From the NCBI GenBank assembly GCA_034430515.1, contig DAOUEP010000095.1:1-7300 (forward strand): a stretch of DNA of 7,300 nucleotides, given 5' to 3'. How positions within the stretch are numbered: position 1 is the stretch's first letter; the number at the start of each line of letters is the position of its first letter. The position numbers and the translations under genes are program-made. This document shows positions 1 to 5,602 of this stretch, piece after piece. Under the pieces are notes generated by a model. The model was given only the letters and a program-made list of their open reading frames with translations, made no database searches and was not told where the DNA came from. This DNA is from DAOUEH01 sp034430515. GTDB lineage: Bacteria; Chloroflexota; Dehalococcoidia; Dehalococcoidales; RBG-16-60-22.

Positions 1-956
1 ACCCGGACGAAGTCCCCCTTGACCTCGCTCAGGATATCCGGCGTCCTGACCAGGTCGATGGTCAGGCTGGCGGCGGCCTCTTTTTTCAGCTTGCCCCTGG
101 CGGGGGTTTTGGGGCGGTAGTCGGCCACGGCGGCGGCCATAAGCAGGGCCTGGGCCGCTTTGACTGCTTTGGCGATGGCCGCCTTCATCTCGGCGGCGGT
201 GTTGACTCTGATAACCTCGACGCCCGCCGGCTCGGGCAGGGCGGCGGCGGTGACGAGCGTTACTTGCGCGCCGCGGTCGCGAGCGGCCTCGGCCAGGGCG
301 TAGCCCATGCGGCCGGAGGAGCGGTTGCCGATGTGCCGCACCGCGTCGAGGGGCTCGCGGGTGCCCCCGGCGGTAACGACGATTTTCTTACCTTCCAAAT
401 CGCGCTTTTGCCCCAGCGCCCGTTCCAGGGCGGCCAGGATGGCCGGGGTGTCGGGCAGGCGCCCCCTGCCGAGCTTGCCGGAGGCGAGGCGGCCGTAGTC
501 CGGCTCGATAATGGTGAAGCCGCGCCCCCGGAGCTTGTCTACGTTGGCGCGCGTGACGTTGTTTTCATACATCAGGTCGTTCATGGCGGGGCAGACGACC
601 ACCGGGGCGCGCGTGGCCAGGACGACGGTGCCGAGCATGTCGTCGGCGATGCCGGCGGCCAGGCGGGCGATGGTATTGGCCGTGGCCGGGGCGATGAGGA
701 CGGCGTCGGCGGCCTCGGCCAGGGCGACGTGCTCCTCGCTCCACTCCGAGGCCAGGGCGAACATATCCGTGACTACCGGGCGGTGGGTGATATTGCGCAG
801 CGTCAGCGGGGTGACGAACTTGACGGCGGCCGCCGTCATGACCACCTCCACCCGGGCGCCGGCCTGGGTGAGCTTGCTGGCGATATCGGCGGCCTTGTAG
901 GCGGCGATGCCGCCGGTGATGCCGAGGACTATGGTTTTATTTTTAAGCATGGTCAT
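1..956 (-). CDS. coaBC: CoaBC: phosphopantothenoylcysteine decarboxylase / phosphopantothenate-cysteine ligase (3' end cut off)
   Basis: Bifunctional cytosolic CoA-pathway enzyme. The CoaB half joins cysteine to 4'-phosphopantothenate using CTP, and the flavin-dependent CoaC half decarboxylates the product to 4'-phosphopantetheine. The first 318 codons are visible; roughly 85 C-terminal residues lie outside the window. CoaC occupies about residues 5-180: flavin-binding GITGGIAAYKA (12-22), His76 in SEEHVALAEAAD, IAPATANTIA (88-97) and the PAMN motif with Asn126. CoaB starts near 190 with TAGGTREPLD (195-204), NRSSGRMG (211-218, Asn211) and KLKK (289-292). These residues track E. coli His75, Asn125, Asn210 and Lys289. 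The position matching E. coli Cys158 is Ser159 (LASG instead of ACG), which is unusual. The ATG at 956 is chosen because GGGAG sits 10 nt upstream, inside the coaX stop region; an ATG at 950 is possible. It is the last visible gene of the nnr-coaX-coaBC operon, 7 nt after coaX. Confidence 0.96.
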   Translation of the reverse strand, partial: MTMLKNKTIVLGITGGIAAYKAADIASKLTQAGARVEVVMTAAAVKFVTPLTLRNITHRPVVTDMFALASEWSEEHVALAEAADAVLIAPATANTIARLAAGIADDMLGTVVLATRAPVVVCPAMNDLMYENNVTRANVDKLRGRGFTIIEPDYGRLASGKLGRGRLPDTPAILAALERALGQKRDLEGKKIVVTAGGTREPLDAVRHIGNRSSGRMGYALAEAARDRGAQVTLVTAAALPEPAGVEVIRVNTAAEMKAAIAKAVKAAQALLMAAAVADYRPKTPARGKLKKEAAASLTIDLVRTPDILSEVKGDFVR

Positions 957-963
957 TTGTCGG

Positions 964-1734
964 CTACTCCCGGTTCATGTCGTGGATGGCCTTGATGCCG
1001 ATGAGGGTCAGGTCGGAGTTGACCTTATCGATGACTTTGGTCTCCGGGGCGATGGTATCGGCGTAGCCGCCGGTGGCCACCACGAAGGCCTTTTTCCCCA
1101 GCTCCTCCTGGATGCGCGTCACGATGCCGTCAATCAGGCTGGCGTAGCCGAAGATGATGCCCGACTGCATGGCGGCCTGGGTGTTGGTGCCGATGGCCCG
1201 CTTGGGGCGCACCAGCTCGACCCGGGGGAGGGCGGCGGTGCGGGTATAGAGGGCCTCGGCGGCGATGGCCAGACCGGGGGCGACGGCCCCGCCCAGGTAG
1301 TCGCCCGTTTCGGAGATGGTATCGAAGACGGTGGCCGTCCCCAGGCAGACGACGATGAGCGGCTGTCCGCCGTAGAGCTTGATGGCCCCGGCGGTGTTGG
1401 AGATGCGGTCGCCGCCGACCTCGCGCGGGTTGTCCATGCGGATGCGGATGCCCGTCTTGACGCCGGGCTCCACCACCAGGGGCTGGATGTTGAAATAGCG
1501 CTGGAAGACCTCGTTGAAGGTCGTCAGCAGGGGCGGCACGACGCAGCTCAGGCCCCCTTCCTTGATGTCGTCCGGCTCGATGCCGGCGTTGCGCACCATG
1601 TTGAGGATGAGCACGGCGTACTCGTCGGGCATGCGGTGGACGCCGGTGCCGATGCGCCAGGTGGCCTTGAGCTCATCGCCCTGGAAGAGGCCGATGGTGA
1701 TATTGGTGTTGCCGATATCGACAGCCAGTAGCAT
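964..1734 (-). CDS. coaX: Type III pantothenate kinase (CoaX)
   Basis: Catalyses the ATP-dependent phosphorylation of pantothenate, the first step of CoA synthesis; a cytosolic ASKHA-fold enzyme, normally a dimer. The 256-residue product has the usual family length. Visible motifs are DIGNTN (6-11, phosphate loop), NPREVGGDR (102-110, with the presumed catalytic Asp109), LGTATVFD (131-138), GGAVAPGL (148-155) and ATGGYA (220-225). The residue just before LGTAT is Cys130, where homologues as I recall them carry Asp (D-x-G-T-A-T-T). The second Thr of that motif is also changed, to Val. The ATG at 1734 is chosen over the long upstream extension of this frame: GAGGAG lies 8 nt before it, the DIGNTN motif falls at the N terminus, and the extension would overlap nnr. 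The gene begins 5 nt after the nnr stop. In the operon it supplies 4'-phosphopantothenate to CoaBC encoded next. Confidence 0.96.
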   Translation of the reverse strand: MLLAVDIGNTNITIGLFQGDELKATWRIGTGVHRMPDEYAVLILNMVRNAGIEPDDIKEGGLSCVVPPLLTTFNEVFQRYFNIQPLVVEPGVKTGIRIRMDNPREVGGDRISNTAGAIKLYGGQPLIVVCLGTATVFDTISETGDYLGGAVAPGLAIAAEALYTRTAALPRVELVRPKRAIGTNTQAAMQSGIIFGYASLIDGIVTRIQEELGKKAFVVATGGYADTIAPETKVIDKVNSDLTLIGIKAIHDMNRE

Positions 1735-1739
1735 ATTTC

Positions 1740-3299
1740 TTACTCCTCGGCGGCGGGCTCTTTGAGCCGCTTGATAGTCGGCGGCAGGGCCGGCAGCAGG
1801 TCGGAGGCCAGCGCGCCGGTATCGCCGATGGCGTCGCTGACCATCTCGGCGGCCTTGGCGTGCAGGTAGACGCCCAGCGTGGCGGCATCGTAGGGCGGCA
1901 GCCCCTGCGCCAGCAGCCCGGCGATGATGCCGGCCAGGACATCGCCGGTGCCCGCCGTGGCCAGGGCCGGGTTGGCGAACGGGCTGAGGCGGCGGTGGCC
2001 GTCGGCGGCGGCAATCACGGTGTATGCCCCCTTGAGGACGACGGTCTGGCGCCATTCAGCGGCCAATTTTCCGGCCACGCCCAGCCGGTCGGCCTGCACC
2101 TCGTCCACGGTTGTCCCCGCCAGCCGGGCCATCTCGCCGGGGTGGGGGGTGAGGACGGCGTCGTCGTTGAGCTGCTGACACCAGTCCGCCGTGGCCGACA
2201 GGATATTGAGGGCGTCGGCGTCGAGCACCAGCGGGGGCAGGTTTTTCTCCTTGAGAAGCGCGCCGACGCATTCCGCCGTGGCCGGGTCCTGCCCCAGGCC
2301 GCAGCCCAAGAGCAGGGCGTCGTAGTTATCGGCCTGAGCGGCGATGGCGGCGGCGGCCTCGGCGGCGATGACGCCGGGCGAAGCCTCCGGCACGGGCAGG
2401 TAGGTAACCTCGGTCAGCTTGGCGGCCAGGATAGGCAGCAGCGCCGGCGTGGTGGCCAGAGTGACCAGTCCCGCCCCGGCGCGCAAGGCCCCGTTGCAGG
2501 CCAGGTAAGCGGCGCCAATATAATTAATCGAGCCGGCCGCCACCAGCACCCGCCCGAAGGTGCCTTTGTTGGCGCCCAGGGGGCGCGCCGGCAGCAGGGC
2601 GCGGGCCATTTCGGCGGTGATAAGCTCGGTGGTGATGTCGTCGGCCAGCTGGGCGGGTATGCCGATATCGGCGATGATAAGGCGGCCTATCTTCGCCGCG
2701 CCGGGCAGGCGGAACTGCCCCAGCTTGGGGAAGGCCAGCGTCACGGTAATATCGGCCTGGGGGCAGGCCGGGTCGGCGGCGCCGGTGTCGGCGTCCAGAC
2801 CCGAGGGCAAATCCACGGCGATGACGGTCAGCTCCCGCTCTCGCCGCGCCGCCGCCACCCGCTCCAGCACCTGCTTGAAGACGCCCTCCAGGGGGCGCAG
2901 TCGCCCGGTGCCCAGCAGCGCGTCGATGACGGCGGTGGCCGGGGCCAGCAGGGCGTCGAATTTCTTGAGGCCGGCGTCGCCGGCGGCCTCGACGCAGGTA
3001 ATGCGGCGCTTCTTGACCAGCTTGTAGTTGGCGTCGCCCGCCGGGCGCGGGCGGCACAGGTAGATGCCTACCTTGTAGCCCCAGTCGTGGAGGTAGCGGG
3101 CGGCCACCAGACCGTCGCCGCCGTTATTGCCCCCGCCCACCAGGCAGAGGACGGGCCGCTCGTCGGGCGGGCCCAGGCAGGCGCGGGTGGCCTCGGCCAC
3201 GGCCTTGCCGGCGTTCTCCATGAGCACGCTGGTGGGCGCGCCCAGCTTGAGGCACGCCTGGTCAATGCGCCGCATTTGTTCGGCGGTGAGGATTTTCAT
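1740..3299 (-). CDS. nnr: Bifunctional NAD(P)H-hydrate epimerase / ADP- or ATP-dependent NAD(P)H-hydrate dehydratase
   Basis: Metabolite-repair enzyme. The N-terminal YjeF_N (NnrE) domain interconverts the R and S epimers of hydrated NADH/NADPH. The C-terminal carbohydrate-kinase-like (NnrD) domain dehydrates the S form back to NAD(P)H at the expense of ADP (bacterial type). The 519 residues fit the fused form. NnrE motifs: LMENAG (26-31), VGGGNNGGDG (54-63) and DLPSGLDADTG (163-173). NnrD begins near 225-245: KGTFGRVLVAAGS (245-257), RAGAGLVTLA (273-282), LDADALN (359-365), LTPHPGEMARL (383-393) and the catalytic/anion-hole stretch NPALATAGTGDVLAGIIAG (443-461). All expected motifs look intact. 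The ATG at 3299 gives a standard N terminus; GGGA 9 nt upstream is a modest SD. It is the first gene of the operon, with its promoter at 3329-3357, and its last codons (GAG GAG) double as the coaX SD. Confidence 0.96.
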   Translation of the reverse strand: MKILTAEQMRRIDQACLKLGAPTSVLMENAGKAVAEATRACLGPPDERPVLCLVGGGNNGGDGLVAARYLHDWGYKVGIYLCRPRPAGDANYKLVKKRRITCVEAAGDAGLKKFDALLAPATAVIDALLGTGRLRPLEGVFKQVLERVAAARRERELTVIAVDLPSGLDADTGAADPACPQADITVTLAFPKLGQFRLPGAAKIGRLIIADIGIPAQLADDITTELITAEMARALLPARPLGANKGTFGRVLVAAGSINYIGAAYLACNGALRAGAGLVTLATTPALLPILAAKLTEVTYLPVPEASPGVIAAEAAAAIAAQADNYDALLLGCGLGQDPATAECVGALLKEKNLPPLVLDADALNILSATADWCQQLNDDAVLTPHPGEMARLAGTTVDEVQADRLGVAGKLAAEWRQTVVLKGAYTVIAAADGHRRLSPFANPALATAGTGDVLAGIIAGLLAQGLPPYDAATLGVYLHAKAAEMVSDAIGDTGALASDLLPALPPTIKRLKEPAAEE

Positions 3300-3328
3300 C
3301 AGCTTTTATCCCGCTTTCCGATGATTTG

Positions 3329-3357
3329 AGTGTAGCAATATTCGGTGTTACGGTCAA
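3329..3357 (-). promoter_or_regulatory. Sigma70-type promoter of the nnr-coaX-coaBC operon
   Basis: On the minus strand, -35 TTGACC (3352-3357) and -10 TACACT (3329-3334) are separated by 17 nt. A TGC directly before the -10 makes it an extended -10. The predicted start is about 23 nt upstream of the nnr ATG. Seen by consensus match only. Confidence 0.72.
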
Positions 3358-3375
3358 GATGGTAGGGCCGTGTCT

Positions 3376-3509
3376 CTCTTAAACGCCCCGAGCGGTGTTA
3401 TGCTTTCCCCCATTCTGGCGGGGGGTAAAGGGGTGGTAAACTCCGGGCTAAGCGGCGGATGCCGCGAGGGCGGCTTGGGTGGGAATAGATAGCTCCGACG
3501 GGGGAGGCG
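3376..3509 (+). repeat. Dispersed non-coding repeat, left copy (inverted relative to the copy at 5369-5467)
   Basis: The core at 3441-3490 matches the reverse complement of 5387-5436 at 48 of 50 positions. A looser tail (3491-3509) aligns with 5369-5386 and ends in the shared GGAGGCG. A second shared block, CTCTTAAACGCCC (3376-3388), matches 5455-5467 at 12 of 13 positions. The stretch between the blocks is 52 nt here and 18 nt in the other copy. The core can fold: outer stem CCGGGC (3443-3448) with GCTTGG (3473-3478), and inner stem GCGGC/GCCGC around GGAT (3452-3465). CTCC/GGAG pairing follows at 3493-3505. The repeat ends 15 nt beyond the aldo/keto reductase stop, so on the minus strand it could act as a transcript-end structure, but no T-tract is seen. 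This region and 3300-3375 hold no convincing gene. Confidence 0.85.
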
Positions 3510-3523
3510 AGGTGTACGAAGCG

Positions 3524-4390
3524 TCAATCCATATTAGGGCCGACCAGAGGAGCGTAGGCCGCGGCTGCGGTCATGGCTTCCTGCTGCTCGCGGGCGTCCA
3601 TCGGCTTAAAGCGCTGCGCGGCGGCGATAATCTTGGGCCAGAGCTTAAGCTCGCCGGGCAGGACGGCCAGCGTGATTGCCTGGCTCAGCGTAAAGCGCAG
3701 GCTCAGCTCGATTTCCTTCGCCTCGTCAAACGGCTCGTACCAGGTCTGGTAGGGATGGGAGGCCGGGTCGGGGTTCTCCCAGGCGCGCTTGGCCACGCTC
3801 TTAATAGCCATGACGCCCACGTCGCGGCTCCGGGCGGTCTTGAGCAGCGGGCGAAAGTCGTTCCAGTCGGTGGGGTGGGCGGCGTGCACGCGGTTAAGGG
3901 GGAACATCACCGTATCGAAGTCGAAACATCCCAGCGCCTCGTTCTGGAACGGCGGATTATGGCCGGTGATGCCGATGAAGCGCAGCAGTCCCTCGTCCCG
4001 CGCCGCCAGGATGGCCTCCATCGCCCCGCCCGGCCCCAGGGCGGTATCCAGCACCTCGCGGCTGTCGACGCCGTGGAGCTGGAAGAGGTCGAAGGCGTCG
4101 ATGTGGAGTGTCTCCAGGGAGCGCCGCAGGCTATCGCTGGCGCCGTCGCGGGTGCGTTCGTGGGTCTTGCAGCCGATGAAGAACTTTTTACCATGCCTTT
4201 TTATCCACGAGCCGATACGCTCCTCGGCCTGCCCGTAGATGGGGGAGACATCAATGTGGTTGATGCCCGCCGCCAGCGCCATCTCCAGGGCGGCGTCAGC
4301 CTCCTTCTGGCTGGCATTGTAGAGGGCGAAGGAGCCGAAGGCGATAATGCTGCTCATCTGGCCGGTGCGGCCTAGGCGTCTTGTTTCCAT
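3524..4390 (-). CDS. Aldo/keto reductase family protein
   Basis: Cytosolic NAD(P)H-dependent oxidoreductase of the AKR superfamily, expected to reduce aldehydes or ketones; the substrate cannot be told from sequence. The 288 residues form a (beta/alpha)8-barrel-type protein beginning METRRLGRTGQ. The full catalytic tetrad is present: Asp47 and Tyr52 (IDVSPIYG), Lys75 (FIGCKTHER) and His105 (FQLHGVD). Further AKR landmarks are GLLRFIGITGH (134-144) and a late AVLPGELK (242-249), where classical members have a PIPG-like phosphate-binding segment. The NADP-binding end is therefore somewhat divergent. The ATG at 4390 has a very strong SD (GAGGAG, 6 nt spacing). It has its own near-consensus promoter at 4411-4440, so it need not be cotranscribed with the AEC gene 59 nt upstream. 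Together with that permease it forms the block bracketed by inverted repeats. Its codon use looks like its neighbours. Confidence 0.92.
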   Translation of the reverse strand: METRRLGRTGQMSSIIAFGSFALYNASQKEADAALEMALAAGINHIDVSPIYGQAEERIGSWIKRHGKKFFIGCKTHERTRDGASDSLRRSLETLHIDAFDLFQLHGVDSREVLDTALGPGGAMEAILAARDEGLLRFIGITGHNPPFQNEALGCFDFDTVMFPLNRVHAAHPTDWNDFRPLLKTARSRDVGVMAIKSVAKRAWENPDPASHPYQTWYEPFDEAKEIELSLRFTLSQAITLAVLPGELKLWPKIIAAAQRFKPMDAREQQEAMTAAAAYAPLVGPNMD

Positions 4391-4410
4391 AATACTCTCC
4401 TCTCAAGGGT

Positions 4411-4440
4411 ATTATAGGTATCGCGGGGTGGCGGCGTCAA
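4411..4440 (-). promoter_or_regulatory. Strong sigma70-type promoter of the aldo/keto reductase gene
   Basis: On the minus strand, -35 TTGACG (4435-4440), an 18-nt spacer and a perfect -10 TATAAT (4411-4416) fill the short gap between the AEC stop and the reductase start. The expected transcript starts about 14 nt before the ATG, just upstream of the GAGGAG SD (4397-4402). Confidence 0.82.
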
Positions 4441-4449
4441 TGCGGGGCA

Positions 4450-5328
4450 CTAACCCAGCCAGTGGAGCAGGAAGGGGATGACCGCCAGGCTGGCCAGCGT
4501 CGTCACCAGGACCACGCTCGATACCAGCCCGGCCTCGCTTTTGTACTTGGTGGCCAGCATGGCCGTGGTCGCGGCGGCGGGCATGGCGGCGTCGAGGATG
4601 ACCACCGACCGGAAGACCCCGCTGATGTTCAGGATATAGACCGCCAGCAGCCCCAGCCCCAGCCCGACCCCCACCCGCAGGAACGAGGCCAAAAACGTCG
4701 TCGGCAGGGAGGTGAGGCGCACGCGGGAGAGGTTGTGCCCCAGGATGAGCAGGACGAGGGGGATGGCCATCAGCGAGATAAAGTCCAGGGTGTTGTAAAG
4801 CAGGTCCGGCAGGCGCACGTCGAGGAAGTTGAGCACCAGCCCCAGGACGAAGGCGTAGAGCAGGGGCAGCCGGATGATTTCCTTGAGGTTGTCTTTCCAG
4901 CGCCGCCCGGCCATGACGTAGATGCCGAAGGTGTATATCAGCAGCAGGTTAGGGATGTAAAAGAGGGTGGCCGCCGCCAGTCCTTCGGCGCCGTAGGCCA
5001 GGTAGATAACGGGGAAGGGGATGTTGACGGTGTTCATGATGGCAATGGGCGCGTAGAGGCCGGAGTGTTTCTGGCGCAGCAGCTTGAAGACGAGCCAGGC
5101 CGCCAGCAGGCAGCCGCCCATAATGATGAGAGCCGCCGCCCATATCCGGGCGGCGTCGGCGAGGACGATTTCTTTGCTCACCAGCGAGACGACGACCAGC
5201 GCCGGCACGGCCACGTAGAGGGAGATATCTACCAGGGGGGCCACGTCCAATTTGGTCAGCCTCCCGAGGAGATAGCCGATGAAGATGACGATGAAGGTGG
5301 GCAGGACGACGTCGATGATGGCGGGCAT
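4450..5328 (-). CDS. AEC (auxin efflux carrier)-family permease
   Basis: Predicted inner-membrane secondary transporter of the bile/arsenite/riboflavin-like AEC group. Characterised bacterial relatives move organic acids such as malate or malonate, or related anions; this substrate is unknown. The 292-residue protein is strongly hydrophobic, with about ten likely membrane segments near residues 4-24, 34-52, 61-83, 92-112, 117-139, 152-170, 180-200, 208-234, 239-259 and 266-289. Family features include the N-terminal PTFIVIFIGYLLGR, the mid-protein NTVNIPFPVIYLAYG (99-113) and the C-terminal DAAMPAAATTAMLATKY (246-262). Length and C terminus look complete. No Shine-Dalgarno sequence precedes the ATG at 5328; a possible -10 box lies so close that the leader would be only a few nucleotides. 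It is followed after 59 nt by the aldo/keto reductase, suggesting a functional pair (import or export of a reductase substrate), which is only inference. Confidence 0.92.
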   Translation of the reverse strand: MPAIIDVVLPTFIVIFIGYLLGRLTKLDVAPLVDISLYVAVPALVVVSLVSKEIVLADAARIWAAALIIMGGCLLAAWLVFKLLRQKHSGLYAPIAIMNTVNIPFPVIYLAYGAEGLAAATLFYIPNLLLIYTFGIYVMAGRRWKDNLKEIIRLPLLYAFVLGLVLNFLDVRLPDLLYNTLDFISLMAIPLVLLILGHNLSRVRLTSLPTTFLASFLRVGVGLGLGLLAVYILNISGVFRSVVILDAAMPAAATTAMLATKYKSEAGLVSSVVLVTTLASLAVIPFLLHWLG

Positions 5329-5338
5329 GGTATTTACT

Positions 5339-5368
5339 ATGATACTGGATTAGCCGCCGCCCCGTCCA
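5339..5368 (-). promoter_or_regulatory. Possible weak promoter of the AEC permease gene
   Basis: On the minus strand, TATCAT (5339-5344) could be a -10, with TGGACG (5363-5368) 18 nt further upstream as a poor -35 (4 of 6 matches). The start would fall 2-4 nt before the ATG. The -35 directly touches the edge of the right repeat copy. Confidence 0.35.
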
Positions 5369-5467
5369 CGCCTCCCCTTCGGTGGAATCTATTCCCACCC
5401 GGGCCGCCCTCGCGGCATCCGCCGCTTAGCCCGGAGGTTCGCCCCCACCCCATAGGGTGTTTAAGAG
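5369..5467 (-). repeat. Dispersed non-coding repeat, right copy (inverted relative to 3376-3509)
   Basis: Read on the minus strand, it matches the left copy in order and orientation: CTCTTAAACACCC (5455-5467), then the core (5387-5436, 48 of 50 identical), then the GGAGGCG tail. The outer stem CCGGGC (5399-5404) / GCCCGG (5429-5434) is fully Watson-Crick. The inner stem GCGGC/GCCGC encloses ATCC (5412-5425). Next to it, GGTGGAAT (5381-5388) pairs with ATTCC-ACC (5391-5399) with one bulge, a hairpin not kept in the left copy. It lies in the 274-nt gap between the divergent AEC and NUDIX genes. Confidence 0.85.
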
Positions 5468-5483
5468 GGGCGAAGCCCCTCTT
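5463..5483. repeat. Perfect 9-bp hairpin joined to the right repeat
   Basis: AAGAGGGGC, a GAA loop and GCCCCTCTT form a perfect inverted repeat, overlapping the outer end of the right repeat copy by five bases. No U-run fits a terminator for either flanking gene, since both are transcribed away from it. Confidence 0.8.
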
Positions 5484-5497
5484 CTGAAAAACAAATT

Positions 5498-5534
5498 CCC
5501 CCTCTCCTGCGGCAAGCCTCGTCAGGAGAGGGGG
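5498..5534. repeat. Perfect 12-bp inverted repeat (REP/MITE-like hairpin)
   Basis: CCCCCTCTCCTG (5498-5509) pairs perfectly with CAGGAGAGGGGG (5523-5534) across a 13-nt loop, and is followed by ACAAAGGGGGTGAGGT (5535-5550). The stem plus this tail resembles widespread bacterial intergenic palindromes of the CCCTCTCC...GGAGAGGG type, from memory. It lies between two divergent genes and so is not their terminator. Confidence 0.8.
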
Positions 5535-5567
5535 ACAAAGGGGGTGAGGTTTAATCAATCTGCCATA

Positions 5568-5596
5568 TTGTCTTTTACCCGCCCCCGTACTACTAT
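5568..5596 (+). promoter_or_regulatory. Promoter of the NUDIX gene, placed for a leaderless transcript
   Basis: TTGTCT (5568-5573) and TACTAT (5591-5596) are separated by exactly 17 nt. The expected start, 7 nt after the -10, is 5603, the first base of the GTG start codon. No SD is present upstream of that GTG. Confidence 0.55.
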
Positions 5597-5602
5597 GAAA
5601 AA

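Noticed and set aside
1735..2055. N-terminal extension of the CoaX reading frame by about 107 residues
   Set aside because: It overlaps the end of nnr in another frame and is Arg/Pro-rich shadow sequence. The DIGNTN motif and a strong SD place the real start at 1734.
1860..3329. Very long (489-codon) plus-strand open frame opposite nnr
   Set aside because: Its composition is Gly/Gln/Arg-rich without family motifs, while the minus strand carries all NnrE and NnrD motifs.
3300..3440. Possible riboswitch or leader upstream of the nnr operon
   Set aside because: The promoter sits 30-58 nt from the start codon, leaving a leader of only about 23 nt, too short for an aptamer. No known riboswitch motif was recognised.
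3479..4375. Long plus-strand open frame opposite the aldo/keto reductase
   Set aside because: It is an antisense shadow caused by high GC. The minus-strand frame has the complete AKR catalytic tetrad, a promoter and an SD.
5337..5558. Small minus-strand open frame of 73 codons across the repeat tract
   Set aside because: It is translated repeat DNA (KRGFAPLKHP-type peptide), a common misannotation of palindromic repeats. It has no recognisable SD, and the frame spans three hairpin modules.
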